In this document: positions 29,377 through 39,586 of the stretch, piece by piece | Numbering within the stretch: the first letter of the stretch is position 1 | Layout of the letters: each line of letters starts with the position of its first letter | Assembly: GCF_017349355.1 (NCBI RefSeq) | Contig: NZ_JAFMPM010000006.1 | Location: 1 to 64,000, forward strand | DNA length: 64,000 nucleotides | Source of the DNA: Thiothrix fructosivorans | Lineage (GTDB): Bacteria > Pseudomonadota > Gammaproteobacteria > Thiotrichales > Thiotrichaceae | Direction: 5' to 3' | Position numbers and translations under genes: made by a program | The notes under the pieces: model-generated | The model's input: only the letters and a program-made list of their open reading frames with translations | What the model was told of the DNA's origin: nothing | Database searches by the model: none

Positions 29377-31128
29377 TTACTTAACACTAAAATACATACC
29401 CTGACTCACTGCTCGCTCACCTGTCTTGGTAATTGCTGTTACCCACCATTCAGCGCCACCACTTGCCAACTTTACAGTGGGTTTGTATTGGCATAGGGCA
29501 GTTGTACAACTTGCTGCTTTACTGGTCAATTCTATCTTTACTACACCTGCGAGATCATCCGTTGCTGTGCTCCCACCATACTGATTTACCCATAAATAGT
29601 AACGTTCTGCACCTAGAGCAGGCTTCCATTGATAAACCGGTTGTTTCACATTATTACTACCCGTTGGTTTAAGTAATTGGGGAGATAAAACGCTAACAGT
29701 TACGGTAAATGCCCCCGTATCACTCAGGAATGAACCACTACTGAGCTTTGCCGTTACCCACCATTCAGCATTAGCTTTACTAAAGACGACGTTAGGCGTA
29801 ACTGTGCATAATCCATTACTTGTACAATTAGCTGTTTTTGGAGTATACGTTTTATTAATTTTTCCGGGAACATTAGGGGTTGCATATTCATTAACCCAAA
29901 GTGTGTATTGACTGGCTCCCAATACAGATTGCCAAGAAAAAAATGGAATATTCGTCGCAGTGTTTCCAATAGGTGATAGCAAGACTGGTTTGTTATTAGT
30001 TCCACTCATTAATTCTTTAAATTTTTTTCCAGCAGGTTTGATATTTAGTTTACTATCAAATAAACCAAATTGATATTCACGTTCATTGACAGTGGAATTT
30101 CTATCCACTAATTCGTACCAGCAAGCAACTGGAACGAAAGTCCATTTTTTGATTAGGGCAATAGCGCGATCTAGATGTGTTGCTTGACCTACTGCTCCTG
30201 ATCCATTCCAGTCGGTATTACTATCAAAACCAAATTCTGTAAACCAAATTTGTTTATCATCCCCTGCGGCTAACATAGCCTTACGGATGCTTTCAACACC
30301 TACTTGGAAACACCAAAACTTGGGTTCACGCACCCCAACCGGACATTCATCTGGACCAAAACTATCTTTGCCATTTGGGTAAACATCTGTATAAGGATGA
30401 ATCGCAAGGGCATCAAAATACCCCTTAATACCTGCTTTATACATTGCTTGTACATAGGCTACATCCCCACCTGCAATCGAACCTGCCAATACCTTGGCTG
30501 AAGGGTCTGCTGCTTTTAGGCGGCTGTAAGTAGCTTTAACCAAATTGGTATAGTGTGCGGCGGCGGCTAAATCAATAAAAGAGCCATAATTATCATTACT
30601 CGCTAATGGACGCGCACGATACGGAAGCCAGTTACCTGTAAAATTTGGCTCATTCCAAATCTCATAAGCCAATACACGACCTTTGTAACGTTGTGCTAAA
30701 CGGGCAAATGCCTTGCCATAATTATTAACGTCGGTGGGAGGGTATTTCAGATAACCATCATAATTCGCATCCTGACAACGTTTCATTGGGTCAGATGAAG
30801 CCCAACAAGGTGTTTGTGACATTTGTAGGATGGGTTTTGCACCCGCTTTTTCAATCGCAGCAATATCGGCATCCAATTCATTCCAAAACCATTGAGCCGT
30901 TTGCCCTGCTCCAGCTTCTTCCATCAAATGCCAAGTAATGGGCAAGCGCACCACTTTTGCCCCAATCTCTTTTATTTTACTGGCATATTTAGCTGTTTCT
31001 ATCCCACGGGAATGAACACCGAATAACTGCACATTAGTACTTGCCGCTGCATTCGGTGTTATCACTGAATCAGCAGAAACCAGTGCTGGCAGAGTTGCCA
31101 CCAACAAAATACATAATATTTTTAACAT
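29377..31128 (-). CDS. Secreted GH39/PslG-like glycosidase with two C-terminal repeat domains
   Basis: A signal peptide (MLKILCILLVATLPALVSA) is followed by a TIM-barrel of about 330 residues. It has AKVVRLPITWHLMEEAG, the acid/base motif AYEIWNEPNFTG and the nucleophile motif IWFTEFGFDS, as in GH39 enzymes such as PslG, which cut exopolysaccharide. Two related C-terminal domains of about 95 residues each carry FSWQSVLGASQYTLWVNEY/YQWKPALGAERYYLWVNQY and EWWVTA, probably FN3-like sugar-binding modules. The frame extends to a TTG at 31155, but the signal peptide starts at the ATG 31128. It is the only intact glycosidase of the island. Confidence 0.83.
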   Translation of the reverse strand: MLKILCILLVATLPALVSADSVITPNAAASTNVQLFGVHSRGIETAKYASKIKEIGAKVVRLPITWHLMEEAGAGQTAQWFWNELDADIAAIEKAGAKPILQMSQTPCWASSDPMKRCQDANYDGYLKYPPTDVNNYGKAFARLAQRYKGRVLAYEIWNEPNFTGNWLPYRARPLASNDNYGSFIDLAAAAHYTNLVKATYSRLKAADPSAKVLAGSIAGGDVAYVQAMYKAGIKGYFDALAIHPYTDVYPNGKDSFGPDECPVGVREPKFWCFQVGVESIRKAMLAAGDDKQIWFTEFGFDSNTDWNGSGAVGQATHLDRAIALIKKWTFVPVACWYELVDRNSTVNEREYQFGLFDSKLNIKPAGKKFKELMSGTNNKPVLLSPIGNTATNIPFFSWQSVLGASQYTLWVNEYATPNVPGKINKTYTPKTANCTSNGLCTVTPNVVFSKANAEWWVTAKLSSGSFLSDTGAFTVTVSVLSPQLLKPTGSNNVKQPVYQWKPALGAERYYLWVNQYGGSTATDDLAGVVKIELTSKAASCTTALCQYKPTVKLASGGAEWWVTAITKTGERAVSQGMYFSVK

Positions 31129-31233
31129 AACACCTAAATCTCTACAATTACTCAATATAAGTACCGATCAACTATGTTGTCATCAGTAGCTCTCACTTTA
31201 TCAATATTCCTTAAAGTGAAAAACATTGTATAT

Positions 31234-31770
31234 TTACTTGCCACCACGAACCAATCGAACGTTATAACTGTAAGGCTTTTGTTGAAAATCAACATACCCC
31301 TTTCCGCCAAACCAAGCCATCCATATTGCCCCCCAAGTATTAGGCGATGATGACCAAAACCCACCAGATAACTCAATAGATTCAGAAGGAAATACTTCTA
31401 AATTAATGGCTGGACTTTGACACTGCTTCTCAATAATAGAATGTAGTTCTTTAATATTCGGCAAACGCCAGTCTTTATATCCAGCAAATCCTTCATTAGA
31501 ATTAATTCTATAAATCTCTTCTAGTGCTTCCTTCCAATTGTAAGTAACAGCACTATTTTCACTACAATCGTTTCCACTTTGTCCTTCACTACATTTTTTC
31601 CACATCAAACTAGATTTTTTATCTGTAACTGTTCCATTACCGTTATCAATAAATTGATTGGTTGGAGTAGTAGCTAGAGTATTGTCAGATTTACATATTT
31701 GACTTGAATTCACCATGAGTGGAAACCATGACATGGCAAGAAAAATTATTAACTTTTTAAAAAAAAACAT
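31234..31770 (-). CDS. Secreted DUF1566 (Lcl C-terminal-like) protein
   Basis: A signal peptide (MFFFKKLIIFLAMSWFPLMV) precedes a DUF1566 domain with RFIDNGNGTVTDKKS-like NQFIDNGNGTVTDKKS, LMWKKCSEG, GYKDWRLPNIKELHSI and the C-terminal WSSSPNTWG and VRLVRGG. The family forms C-type-lectin-like folds in adhesins. The frame runs to 31797, but GGAG with 8-base spacing supports the ATG at 31770. It is related to the C-terminal domain of the next gene upstream. Ligand unknown. Confidence 0.82.
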   Translation of the reverse strand: MFFFKKLIIFLAMSWFPLMVNSSQICKSDNTLATTPTNQFIDNGNGTVTDKKSSLMWKKCSEGQSGNDCSENSAVTYNWKEALEEIYRINSNEGFAGYKDWRLPNIKELHSIIEKQCQSPAINLEVFPSESIELSGGFWSSSPNTWGAIWMAWFGGKGYVDFQQKPYSYNVRLVRGGK

Positions 31771-31808
31771 AAGCCTTACTCCAAAGCATAAAAGCAATAA
31801 CTAAAAAA

Positions 31809-33587
31809 TCAGAAAACACCACGAACTAATCTTACTTTTAAACTCAAGCGTTTGTTATCAGAACTGCTGTTGCCACTATCAAAATCTACATACCAAGCAT
31901 TGTCAATATCGCCAGTATTAGGCCAAACCCCACCAAATGAAGGAGATGAAGACCAATACCAAGTAAATAATATGTGATCATAAAGACCATATGATACTTC
32001 ACCAGCTCTAATGTCAGGAAAATACCTAGAATCAATCTGATATTCTTTATTTTTACCTAAATCAACAATGCTATAAAGTTCATTCTCAGTTGGCATACGC
32101 CAATCAGACGCACCACACCAACTACTTAAATTAACTCGATTTACATATGCGTTCGTATTACAATAATCAATTGGGTATTCAATTGAAGATCTAAAACAAA
32201 TATTACTTGGCGTATCACCTCTAGGCTGTTGATACAGATAACCATTAGAACCACCATTAGTAGTTTTATTTGGATTGTACCAAGTATATCTGTCATCAGG
32301 ATCATGCAAACCAGTATCACCTATTGTATCATTAGGAATACCTTGCTTAACTTCCCAAATTAAGCCAGTAACATTATCTTTAACACAAGTCCATTGAGTT
32401 GCATTAGCAGGAAGCGCGTAACCATTACGGTCTATTTTAGTATAACTAAAACCAGCATAACCGTCATAGTCGTTATTAGTCGCTTGTATCGCATCACGTC
32501 CGTACTCTGCATCTTGTCCTAAATAACCAATATGTGGACAAGTAATGTTAATTGAGTCACCAAAACAATTGGTCATGCCAGTATCATTGAGTCTACCTGT
32601 AGGTGTTGGTTTTACTAAAATACCTTCTGCTTTGACGAGAATACTGACGGTATCCTTCGCAATAGCACCCTTATTGTCGGTCACAGTCAGTTCAAAGGTG
32701 AGGGTCGTATCAGCGGCTACATCCGGGGCAGTAAACGTAGGTTTGGCTGTCGTTGCACCCGTCAACGCCACCGTAGTACCCGCCGTCTGTTTCCACGCAT
32801 AAGTAGCAAGCGTACCGTCACTGTCTTTGCTGCCACTGCCATCCAGCGTGACCAACGTTTTTTCGTTAAGCGTCTGGTCGACTCCTGCATTCGCGGTTGG
32901 TAAGAGATTCTGCGGTTTTGCCGCCACAGTGATGCTAACTGTCGCCGCTTTGGATACGCCTTTGTTGCTATCCTTGGCAGTGAAAGTAAAACTGTCCGCT
33001 CCCAGATAACCCTTTTTGGGCGTATACGTGACCGTATTACCACTTTTCACGACTACTGTACCGCCCTTCTTACTCTTGCTAGGAACGTAAGTTAGGGGAT
33101 CACCCTCCACATCAGCCCCTATCAGCGCAATATCCACCGCCGTATCCTGCACCGTTGATGCACTAGCATTCTGTGCGGTTGGTACATCATTCACACTGAT
33201 TACCACAACCTTAACCGTTGCTGGCACAGAATCCTGTGTACCGTCGTTCACCTTAAAAGTGAAACTGTCTGGAGTCGTGGCAGTATTGAAATAATTAGCA
33301 GCGGGGACATACGTCGCTTTACTACCCGCTAAAACAACCGTACCGTGGCTCGGTTGGCTAACTAACGTATACGTAAGCTTTTTCTTTTCTGGATCAACGC
33401 CTTTTAGCGTGATTGCCGCTTTACTGTCTTCTTTCGTCGTGACAGTGACAGATGTAGCGGTAGGTGGTTGATTCACTGTCGCTGCGGCGGATACGCCACA
33501 TGAAAGCAATAGCAATGTGCTAGAAAAGGCAGTCCCTAATACAGGGGGATTCGACAACACTCTAAGCAATCGAGGGAATGAGGGCAT
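31809..33587 (-). CDS. Multidomain surface protein: cadherin-like repeats, PKD domain, DUF1566
   Basis: After a signal peptide (to about GVSAAATV) come two tandem cadherin-like/Big domains with NQPPTATSV, GVDPEKKKLTYTLVSQPSHG and TPDSFTFKVNDG, then a PKD-type domain (ANAGVDQTLNEKTLVTLDGS, DSDGTLATYAWKQ). A long C-terminal DUF1566 domain has DNVTGLIWEVKQG, DWRMPTENELYSIVDL and VRLVRGVF. Such proteins are extracellular adhesins. Base composition differs along the gene: the repeat part is GC-richer and the DUF1566 part AT-rich, suggesting domain shuffling. It is the first gene of the minus-strand glycosidase island. Confidence 0.85.
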   Translation of the reverse strand: MPSFPRLLRVLSNPPVLGTAFSSTLLLLSCGVSAAATVNQPPTATSVTVTTKEDSKAAITLKGVDPEKKKLTYTLVSQPSHGTVVLAGSKATYVPAANYFNTATTPDSFTFKVNDGTQDSVPATVKVVVISVNDVPTAQNASASTVQDTAVDIALIGADVEGDPLTYVPSKSKKGGTVVVKSGNTVTYTPKKGYLGADSFTFTAKDSNKGVSKAATVSITVAAKPQNLLPTANAGVDQTLNEKTLVTLDGSGSKDSDGTLATYAWKQTAGTTVALTGATTAKPTFTAPDVAADTTLTFELTVTDNKGAIAKDTVSILVKAEGILVKPTPTGRLNDTGMTNCFGDSINITCPHIGYLGQDAEYGRDAIQATNNDYDGYAGFSYTKIDRNGYALPANATQWTCVKDNVTGLIWEVKQGIPNDTIGDTGLHDPDDRYTWYNPNKTTNGGSNGYLYQQPRGDTPSNICFRSSIEYPIDYCNTNAYVNRVNLSSWCGASDWRMPTENELYSIVDLGKNKEYQIDSRYFPDIRAGEVSYGLYDHILFTWYWSSSPSFGGVWPNTGDIDNAWYVDFDSGNSSSDNKRLSLKVRLVRGVF

Positions 33588-33780
33588 GGGGCAAGCTCCT
33601 TATACAAAAACCTGATGTACTTTTAGCTTAACACCTTGTCGATAATTTTATTATATATAACTTATTAAAATAATTACAAAAAAACAATATATTGAGCAAC
33701 TATTAATCTAATAAATAGATTATATCATTAATAATTGATATTAATTTTTAGTCTCGTAATACGCCATTTTATTGTTCAAT

Positions 33781-33809
33781 TTGCAGAAAGCCTCACATGT
33801 TAGGATACA
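33781..33809 (+). promoter_or_regulatory. Possible promoter of amgK-murU
   Basis: TTGCAG (33781-33786) and GATACA (33804-33809) have a 17-base spacer and lie about 45 bases before the amgK start. The rest of the gap 33588-33851 is very AT-rich and shows no open frame. Confidence 0.35.
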
Positions 33810-33851
33810 CTCTTTACTACCCTATCAACGAGACAGGAACAGCCGAGGTCT

Positions 33852-34862
33852 ATGACACAAGATACACGTCTTGAGCAATTAACCCAGTGGGTCAACAGTC
33901 TGCCGGGTTGGGAATACGCCGTGCTTGAACCCGCTTCTGCGGATGCCAGCTTCCGCCGCTATTTCCGCGCTCGCAATACCGAAGGTGGCACAGCCATCTG
34001 CATGGATGCACCGCCCGACAAGGAAGACATCCACCCATTTGTGGAAGTCACGCACCTGCTCGCCACCACCAAGGTACACGTCCCGCAATTGCTGGCACAA
34101 AATTTGTTCGACGGTTTCTTGCTCTTAGAAGACCTTGGCAATACCAGCTACCTCAGCCAACTAACACCGGCTACCGCCAAAGATTTATACGCCGATGCAC
34201 TGCAAGCCTTATTGCACCTGCAACAAGCCGATTGCGATAACCTGCCCGCGTACAACGAACGGGTTTTACGCCGTGAAATGGAGCTAATGCCGGAATGGTT
34301 CTTAAAAACCCATCTCGGTTTCAGTGATGCAGACATTCCGCACGAATTGATTGCACAAACCTTTGAAGACCTGATCGAATCAGCGATTGGGCAGCCCGTG
34401 GCGTTTGTCCACCGCGATTACCACAGCCGTAATCTGATGGTCACACCCGACAATAACCCCGGTATTATCGACTACCAAGATGCGGTGCTCGGCCCTGCGA
34501 CTTACGATTTGGTGTCATTATTGCGGGATTGCTACATCGTGTGGCCGCAATCACAGGTCGAATGGTGGGTCGACTCTTACCGCAAAGAAGCGATTACCTT
34601 AGGTATTTTGCCGCCGGTTGACCAACAAACCTACCAACAATGGTTTGATTTGATGGGCTTGCAACGCCACCTCAAAGTACTAGGAATTTTTGCGCGTCTG
34701 AATCACCGCGACGGCAAAGCAAGCTACCTCAATGATCTGCCGCTGGTGTTGAGTTACGTGCTAGAAATTGGTTCACGCTACCCTGAAACCAGCGAGCTGA
34801 TTGAGTGGATGCGCCGCGCAGGCATTCCCGAACGCATCGGCACCGTGCACATCCCCGACTGA
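33852..34862 (+). CDS. amgK: N-acetylmuramate/N-acetylglucosamine kinase
   Basis: This aminoglycoside-phosphotransferase-fold kinase of 336 residues has DASFRRYFRARN (nucleotide loop), LLLEDLGNTSYL, the catalytic FVHRDYHSRNLMV and the metal-binding IIDYQDAVLGPATYDLVSLL. AmgK phosphorylates anomeric MurNAc/GlcNAc in the fosfomycin-resistant peptidoglycan recycling route of pseudomonads and relatives. It lies 8 bases before murU, its pathway partner, which makes the call firm. Confidence 0.92.
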   Translation: MTQDTRLEQLTQWVNSLPGWEYAVLEPASADASFRRYFRARNTEGGTAICMDAPPDKEDIHPFVEVTHLLATTKVHVPQLLAQNLFDGFLLLEDLGNTSYLSQLTPATAKDLYADALQALLHLQQADCDNLPAYNERVLRREMELMPEWFLKTHLGFSDADIPHELIAQTFEDLIESAIGQPVAFVHRDYHSRNLMVTPDNNPGIIDYQDAVLGPATYDLVSLLRDCYIVWPQSQVEWWVDSYRKEAITLGILPPVDQQTYQQWFDLMGLQRHLKVLGIFARLNHRDGKASYLNDLPLVLSYVLEIGSRYPETSELIEWMRRAGIPERIGTVHIPD

Positions 34863-34870
34863 GGCGCAGC

Positions 34871-35542
34871 ATGAAAGCCATGATTCTCGCCGCAGGGCAC
34901 GGCACACGGATGCGCCCCCTCACCGATCATACCCCCAAGCCCTTGCTCATGGCAGGCGGCAAGCCCTTGATTGTTTGGCATATTGAAAAGCTGGCGCGTG
35001 CTGGGTTTCGCGACATCGTTATCAATATTGCGTGGTTAGGTTGGAAACTCCCAGAAACACTGGGCGATGGTTCGCACTGGAACGTGACCCTACACTATTC
35101 CGATGAACAGCAAGAAGGCGCACTAGAAACCGCTGGGGGTATTATCAAAGCCCTGCCGTTGCTGGGGGATACGCCGTTTCTGGTAGTGAACGGGGATGTG
35201 TGGTGTGATTATGCGTGCCTGCCGTATACCTTGGCAGAACAGGATCTGGCGCATTTGATTCTGGTCAACAATCCAACGCATAACCCGCAAGGCGACTTTG
35301 CCTTGAACAATGGACGCGTTGCCAGCACGGGCGAACCACGCTACACCTTCAGCGGTATTGGCTATTACCACCCAGCACTGTTTGCTGGATTAGCAGCAGG
35401 TAAACACCCACTCGCACCCCTGCTACGTACCGCCATGACGGCGGGGCAAGTGAGCGGGGAACATTTTACAGGCGATTGGCGCGATATTGGTACACCGGCA
35501 CGGCTCACCGAATTGGATCAGGATTTAACCGCGTGCGGATAA
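34871..35542 (+). CDS. murU: N-acetylmuramate 1-phosphate uridylyltransferase
   Basis: This nucleotidyltransferase of 223 residues begins MKAMILAAGHGTRMRPLTDH and has TPKPLLMAGGKPLI and FLVVNGDVWCD. It converts MurNAc-1-phosphate and UTP to UDP-MurNAc, following AmgK. The ATG at 34871 has GAGG about 7 bases upstream; an in-frame start at 34805 would lie inside amgK. The 3' end overlaps the convergent idi gene by 18 bases. Confidence 0.93.
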   Translation: MKAMILAAGHGTRMRPLTDHTPKPLLMAGGKPLIVWHIEKLARAGFRDIVINIAWLGWKLPETLGDGSHWNVTLHYSDEQQEGALETAGGIIKALPLLGDTPFLVVNGDVWCDYACLPYTLAEQDLAHLILVNNPTHNPQGDFALNNGRVASTGEPRYTFSGIGYYHPALFAGLAAGKHPLAPLLRTAMTAGQVSGEHFTGDWRDIGTPARLTELDQDLTACG

Positions 35543-36064
35543 AAAGTCGGCCACTTTAACCTCAAGCAAAGCAGTTTCCAGCTTACACCACGGCGAATAA
35601 CGCCCAGCAGCATCCGCGTCCAACACCTGTTTAAAGTCTTGCCACGGAATCCAGCGCGTAGCGGCGACTTCTAATGGGTTAGGAACAGGCTCGACGTGGG
35701 TACGTGCCAGCCATACAGGGCAAATCTCGTTTTCAACCACGCCACCGTATTCGCAGCGGTACTGGAAATCGGGCAACGCTTCATACAAATCATCGACTTG
35801 CATTCCCAATTCAAATCGCACGCGGCGTTGGATAGCAGCGACTACCGATTCGCCTAACGCAGGATGCCCGCAACACGAGTTCGACCAGAAACCTGCCCAA
35901 GTGACTTTGGCAAAACTACGCTGTTGCAGCAACAATTCACCCAGTTGATTGAAGATAAACACAGAAAAACCCCGATGTAACGGGGTTTCCAAGGTGTGTA
36001 CCTGTGCTTTGAGCTGCGTACCCAGCACAGTATTGTGCTGGTCAACCAGAACGACGTGCTCCAT
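35525..36064 (-). CDS. idi: Isopentenyl-diphosphate delta-isomerase type I
   Basis: This Nudix-fold enzyme has HVVLVDQHNTVLGTQLKAQVH, the substrate and metal residues in FWSNSCCGHPALGES (catalytic Cys) and a C-terminal WIPWQDFKQVLDADAAGRYS region. It interconverts IPP and DMAPP for isoprenoid synthesis. AAGGTG just before the ATG at 36064 supports this start; the frame extends to 36103, which would overlap folE2. It lies 7 bases after folE2, likely co-transcribed. Confidence 0.92.
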   Translation of the reverse strand: MEHVVLVDQHNTVLGTQLKAQVHTLETPLHRGFSVFIFNQLGELLLQQRSFAKVTWAGFWSNSCCGHPALGESVVAAIQRRVRFELGMQVDDLYEALPDFQYRCEYGGVVENEICPVWLARTHVEPVPNPLEVAATRWIPWQDFKQVLDADAAGRYSPWCKLETALLEVKVADFLSARG

Positions 36065-36071
36065 TGACACC

Positions 36072-37058
36072 TTAGGTCGGGTGGACGTATTCGCGTGGGT
36101 CATCGCGATAGCCGCCGTCGATACCTTTCACCACCACGGATACCGCATCGTGGGCGTGCAGACTTTCCATGTGGTTCACGCGCAACCAGAAATCACGCAC
36201 CGAAATATCGTCATTCAGGGCAGCTTTCAAACGGCGAGCCGCGTCTTCGCAGAACATCAAGTTTGCCGCATTTAACCGCGCAAATTCCTGCTCATCTTCG
36301 CGCTTAACGGTTGCTTGAACAGGCGTTTTCAGCGCATCTTCCACCCGATCAATCAGGCTGGTAATCGGCAAGGTACGCACTTTTTCCGCTAATTTGATAC
36401 GCACTTGCGCAATGCTACGTTGGCTGTGTGGCGTGGCGCGAATCCCCTGCGTTGTCCCCAACCAGTCATAAACCGTATTGGCATCCACCACTGTCGCGTC
36501 TTGCCCAAAGGTTTCGCGGAAACCTTCTTGGATTAACTGCCGCGCTAACGCTGCTGAACACGGGCACGTCGACGAATACGGCACTTCCACACTCACTTCG
36601 GTGTCGATTTGTCCATTGCGTAAGGTCGCAGCAACTTTGACGGGGTAATTTTTCCAGCCGCTGTTATCACTTAATAGGGAGTTACGACGCTCAAAGTAAT
36701 CAAAGCGGCATTCCAGATACGCCGCATCACTCAAGCAGCCGTGCGTATCCACGAACTGGGTAATGGTTTGGCGCAATACGTCTGGGGTCAAATCATTCAT
36801 GCCAAGGATATTATCCAGCGCCACATACAGGCGCGACATGTGGATACCTTTGCTATTAGGGTCAATCAGGTTAACGTAAGCCTGTACCCGTGCCAATGTT
36901 TGCACGCGCTCACCGTTAGGGCTGCGCAAAAAGATAGGCAGTTCAATTTGGCTCATTCCTACCCAGTTGAGCGTACCTTTTGCGCCTGCCAACGGTTGCT
37001 TGGCAACGTCGGGCATTACGGCGCAAGGCAGTTCCGAGCAGGCATTTGTAGACATCAT
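36072..37058 (-). CDS. folE2: GTP cyclohydrolase FolE2 (type IB)
   Basis: This 328-residue protein has the GCYH-IB features NLIDPNSKGIHMSRLY, STCPCSAALARQL with the metal Cys, and AFVRLN-like EFARLNAANLMFCEDAARRL. It forms 7,8-dihydroneopterin triphosphate for folate or queuosine-related pathways, with metals other than zinc tolerated. GAGG lies 7 bases before the first ATG. The 90-base upstream region holds an inverted repeat gtcacag/ctgtgac (37095-37101 and 37119-37125) of unknown role. Confidence 0.94.
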   Translation of the reverse strand: MMSTNACSELPCAVMPDVAKQPLAGAKGTLNWVGMSQIELPIFLRSPNGERVQTLARVQAYVNLIDPNSKGIHMSRLYVALDNILGMNDLTPDVLRQTITQFVDTHGCLSDAAYLECRFDYFERRNSLLSDNSGWKNYPVKVAATLRNGQIDTEVSVEVPYSSTCPCSAALARQLIQEGFRETFGQDATVVDANTVYDWLGTTQGIRATPHSQRSIAQVRIKLAEKVRTLPITSLIDRVEDALKTPVQATVKREDEQEFARLNAANLMFCEDAARRLKAALNDDISVRDFWLRVNHMESLHAHDAVSVVVKGIDGGYRDDPREYVHPT

Positions 37059-37149
37059 GTGAATTCCTCTTGATCAGGACGTAGGGTGCAAAGGGTCACA
37101 GTAACAAAACACTCAACGCTGTGACAATTTACCTCGACCAGAACCGTGA

Positions 37150-37641
37150 TTAAAGCGCTTTGCGCTGTACATGGAAATACCCAAGCAGGGAGTGGTACAC
37201 CGGCCAAATGACAATGCTGCTCAATAAAGACGCCCAATACAGCCAACCAACCGTTACACTGCCGCCGGTAACGCGCTGTATCCAGAGCGTTATCAGCATG
37301 TACACCCCCATAATCACAAACAACAATGCCAATTGCTGCATAAAGGCTTCGGGGGTCATGCGCAAACTCAAGCGTACTGCCAGATATGTCACCAATACAT
37401 ACCCCAAAGCGTGTTGACCTAAGAGCGAACCGTATAAAGCATCGACCACCAAGCCGATCACGAACACGATCAACAGGCTGGTACGATCACGAATCACCAG
37501 TGCCCAATGCACTAACGTTAGCGCAATCCATTCAGGACGCCATGCAGACAAGGTATCACCCAGCGGAATAATCGCGAGGATCATCGCAAGAATCAGAGTC
37601 AACAGCATCGCGCCCGGAAAGCGCAGGTCATTAACGGGCAT
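37150..37641 (-). CDS. mreD: Rod-shape determining protein MreD
   Basis: This 163-residue inner-membrane protein has about five to six hydrophobic segments (AMLLTLILAMILAIIPLG, GLVVDALYGSLLGQHALGY). The GLVVD.LYGSLLGQHALGY segment is the MreD family hallmark. It works with MreBC in the elongasome. Its start overlaps the mreC stop by 11 bases and has GAGG 6 bases upstream, so it is coupled to mreC. Confidence 0.93.
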   Translation of the reverse strand: MPVNDLRFPGAMLLTLILAMILAIIPLGDTLSAWRPEWIALTLVHWALVIRDRTSLLIVFVIGLVVDALYGSLLGQHALGYVLVTYLAVRLSLRMTPEAFMQQLALLFVIMGVYMLITLWIQRVTGGSVTVGWLYWASLLSSIVIWPVYHSLLGYFHVQRKAL

Positions 37642-38503
37642 CCGTTACCTCGGCTGGTGGCGGGGTGATTTCACTGTTCTTCCAAACCAGCAGTACTTCG
37701 CGCACTGCTTCGTAGTCTACCGTTGGCATGGCTGAAACACTCGTATTGCCTTTCTTGAATTCAATCGCACCGGGGTAAACTTTCGCTACTTGGAAGCCTG
37801 CTGGAAACAAGCCGCCCAAGCCGGAGGAGACAAACACATCCCCTTCTTTCACGGTACTATTAGCGGGTAAATTTTCGACTTGCAGCGGATAGCCACGCCC
37901 TTTCTCATGACCATTGATCAAACCACGCTCACCATTGCGCTGGTTCTGCACGGGAATGGAATGTTCACGGTCAACCAGTTGCATCACGGTAGCATCCAAC
38001 GGCGTTACATTGACCACTTGACCGTAAATATTACCGCCATCCAACACCATCTGCCCTTCTTTCACGCCATCCCTCGACCCCTTGTTAATGGTCACTAAAC
38101 CGCGTACTGGGTCTTGTGCCACTTTGAACACTTCCGCCATCGAAAAGGTATAACCTTCACGCGGCGCAGCATTCAACATGACACGCAAGCGTTGGTTTTC
38201 AGCTTGCACCAAATTCAAATCTTGTTGCTGAGCGCTCAACACTTGCAGTTGTTGCTTTAACAGAAAGTTTTCTTCTGACAACTGGCTTTGTGATGAGAAA
38301 AAGCCACTGGAACGTTTGTAGACACGTTGCGGAAAATCCACGCTGGATAACAACGGATAAACCATCATCGTCGCAATCGTGCGCACAGGCGCAAGCGCCG
38401 CAGAGTTCCGGTTATCCACGGCCATAAGCACCAGTGCGACAAGAATTAATACCATGAACCGGAATGAGAATCCCGGCGTGGCATGATAATTTACATCGTT
38501 AAT
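37631..38503 (-). CDS. mreC: Rod-shape determining protein MreC, probable ATT start
   Basis: This bitopic protein has an N-terminal membrane helix, a coiled coil (EENFLLKQQLQVLSAQQQDL) and the MreC beta-domains with TINKGSRDGVKEGQMVLDGG and VFVSSGLGGLFPAGFQV. The only ATG (38455) falls inside the membrane helix and has no ribosome binding site. In the same frame an ATT at 38501-38503 has a perfect GGAGG 5 bases upstream and gives NDVNYHATPGFSFRF before the helix, matching the xPSLxxRL segment of E. coli MreC. ATT is the only plausible start in the interval before an in-frame stop. Confidence 0.88.
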   Translation of the reverse strand: MNDVNYHATPGFSFRFMVLILVALVLMAVDNRNSAALAPVRTIATMMVYPLLSSVDFPQRVYKRSSGFFSSQSQLSEENFLLKQQLQVLSAQQQDLNLVQAENQRLRVMLNAAPREGYTFSMAEVFKVAQDPVRGLVTINKGSRDGVKEGQMVLDGGNIYGQVVNVTPLDATVMQLVDREHSIPVQNQRNGERGLINGHEKGRGYPLQVENLPANSTVKEGDVFVSSGLGGLFPAGFQVAKVYPGAIEFKKGNTSVSAMPTVDYEAVREVLLVWKNSEITPPPAEVTDAR

Positions 38504-38508
38504 GACGG

Positions 38509-38513
38509 CCTCC
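38509..38513 (-). promoter_or_regulatory. Ribosome binding site deciding the mreC start
   Basis: The minus strand reads GGAGG followed by five bases and ATT. It lies between the mreB stop (38537) and the proposed start. No comparable site precedes the internal ATG at 38455. Confidence 0.65.
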
Positions 38514-38536
38514 GCTGCTGTCGTGCCGCTTTATGA

Positions 38537-39586
<1,050 letters not shown>

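Noticed and set aside
37095-37125. Zur box before folE2
   Set aside because: The inverted repeat gtcacag/ctgtgac does not resemble the AT-rich Zur consensus.
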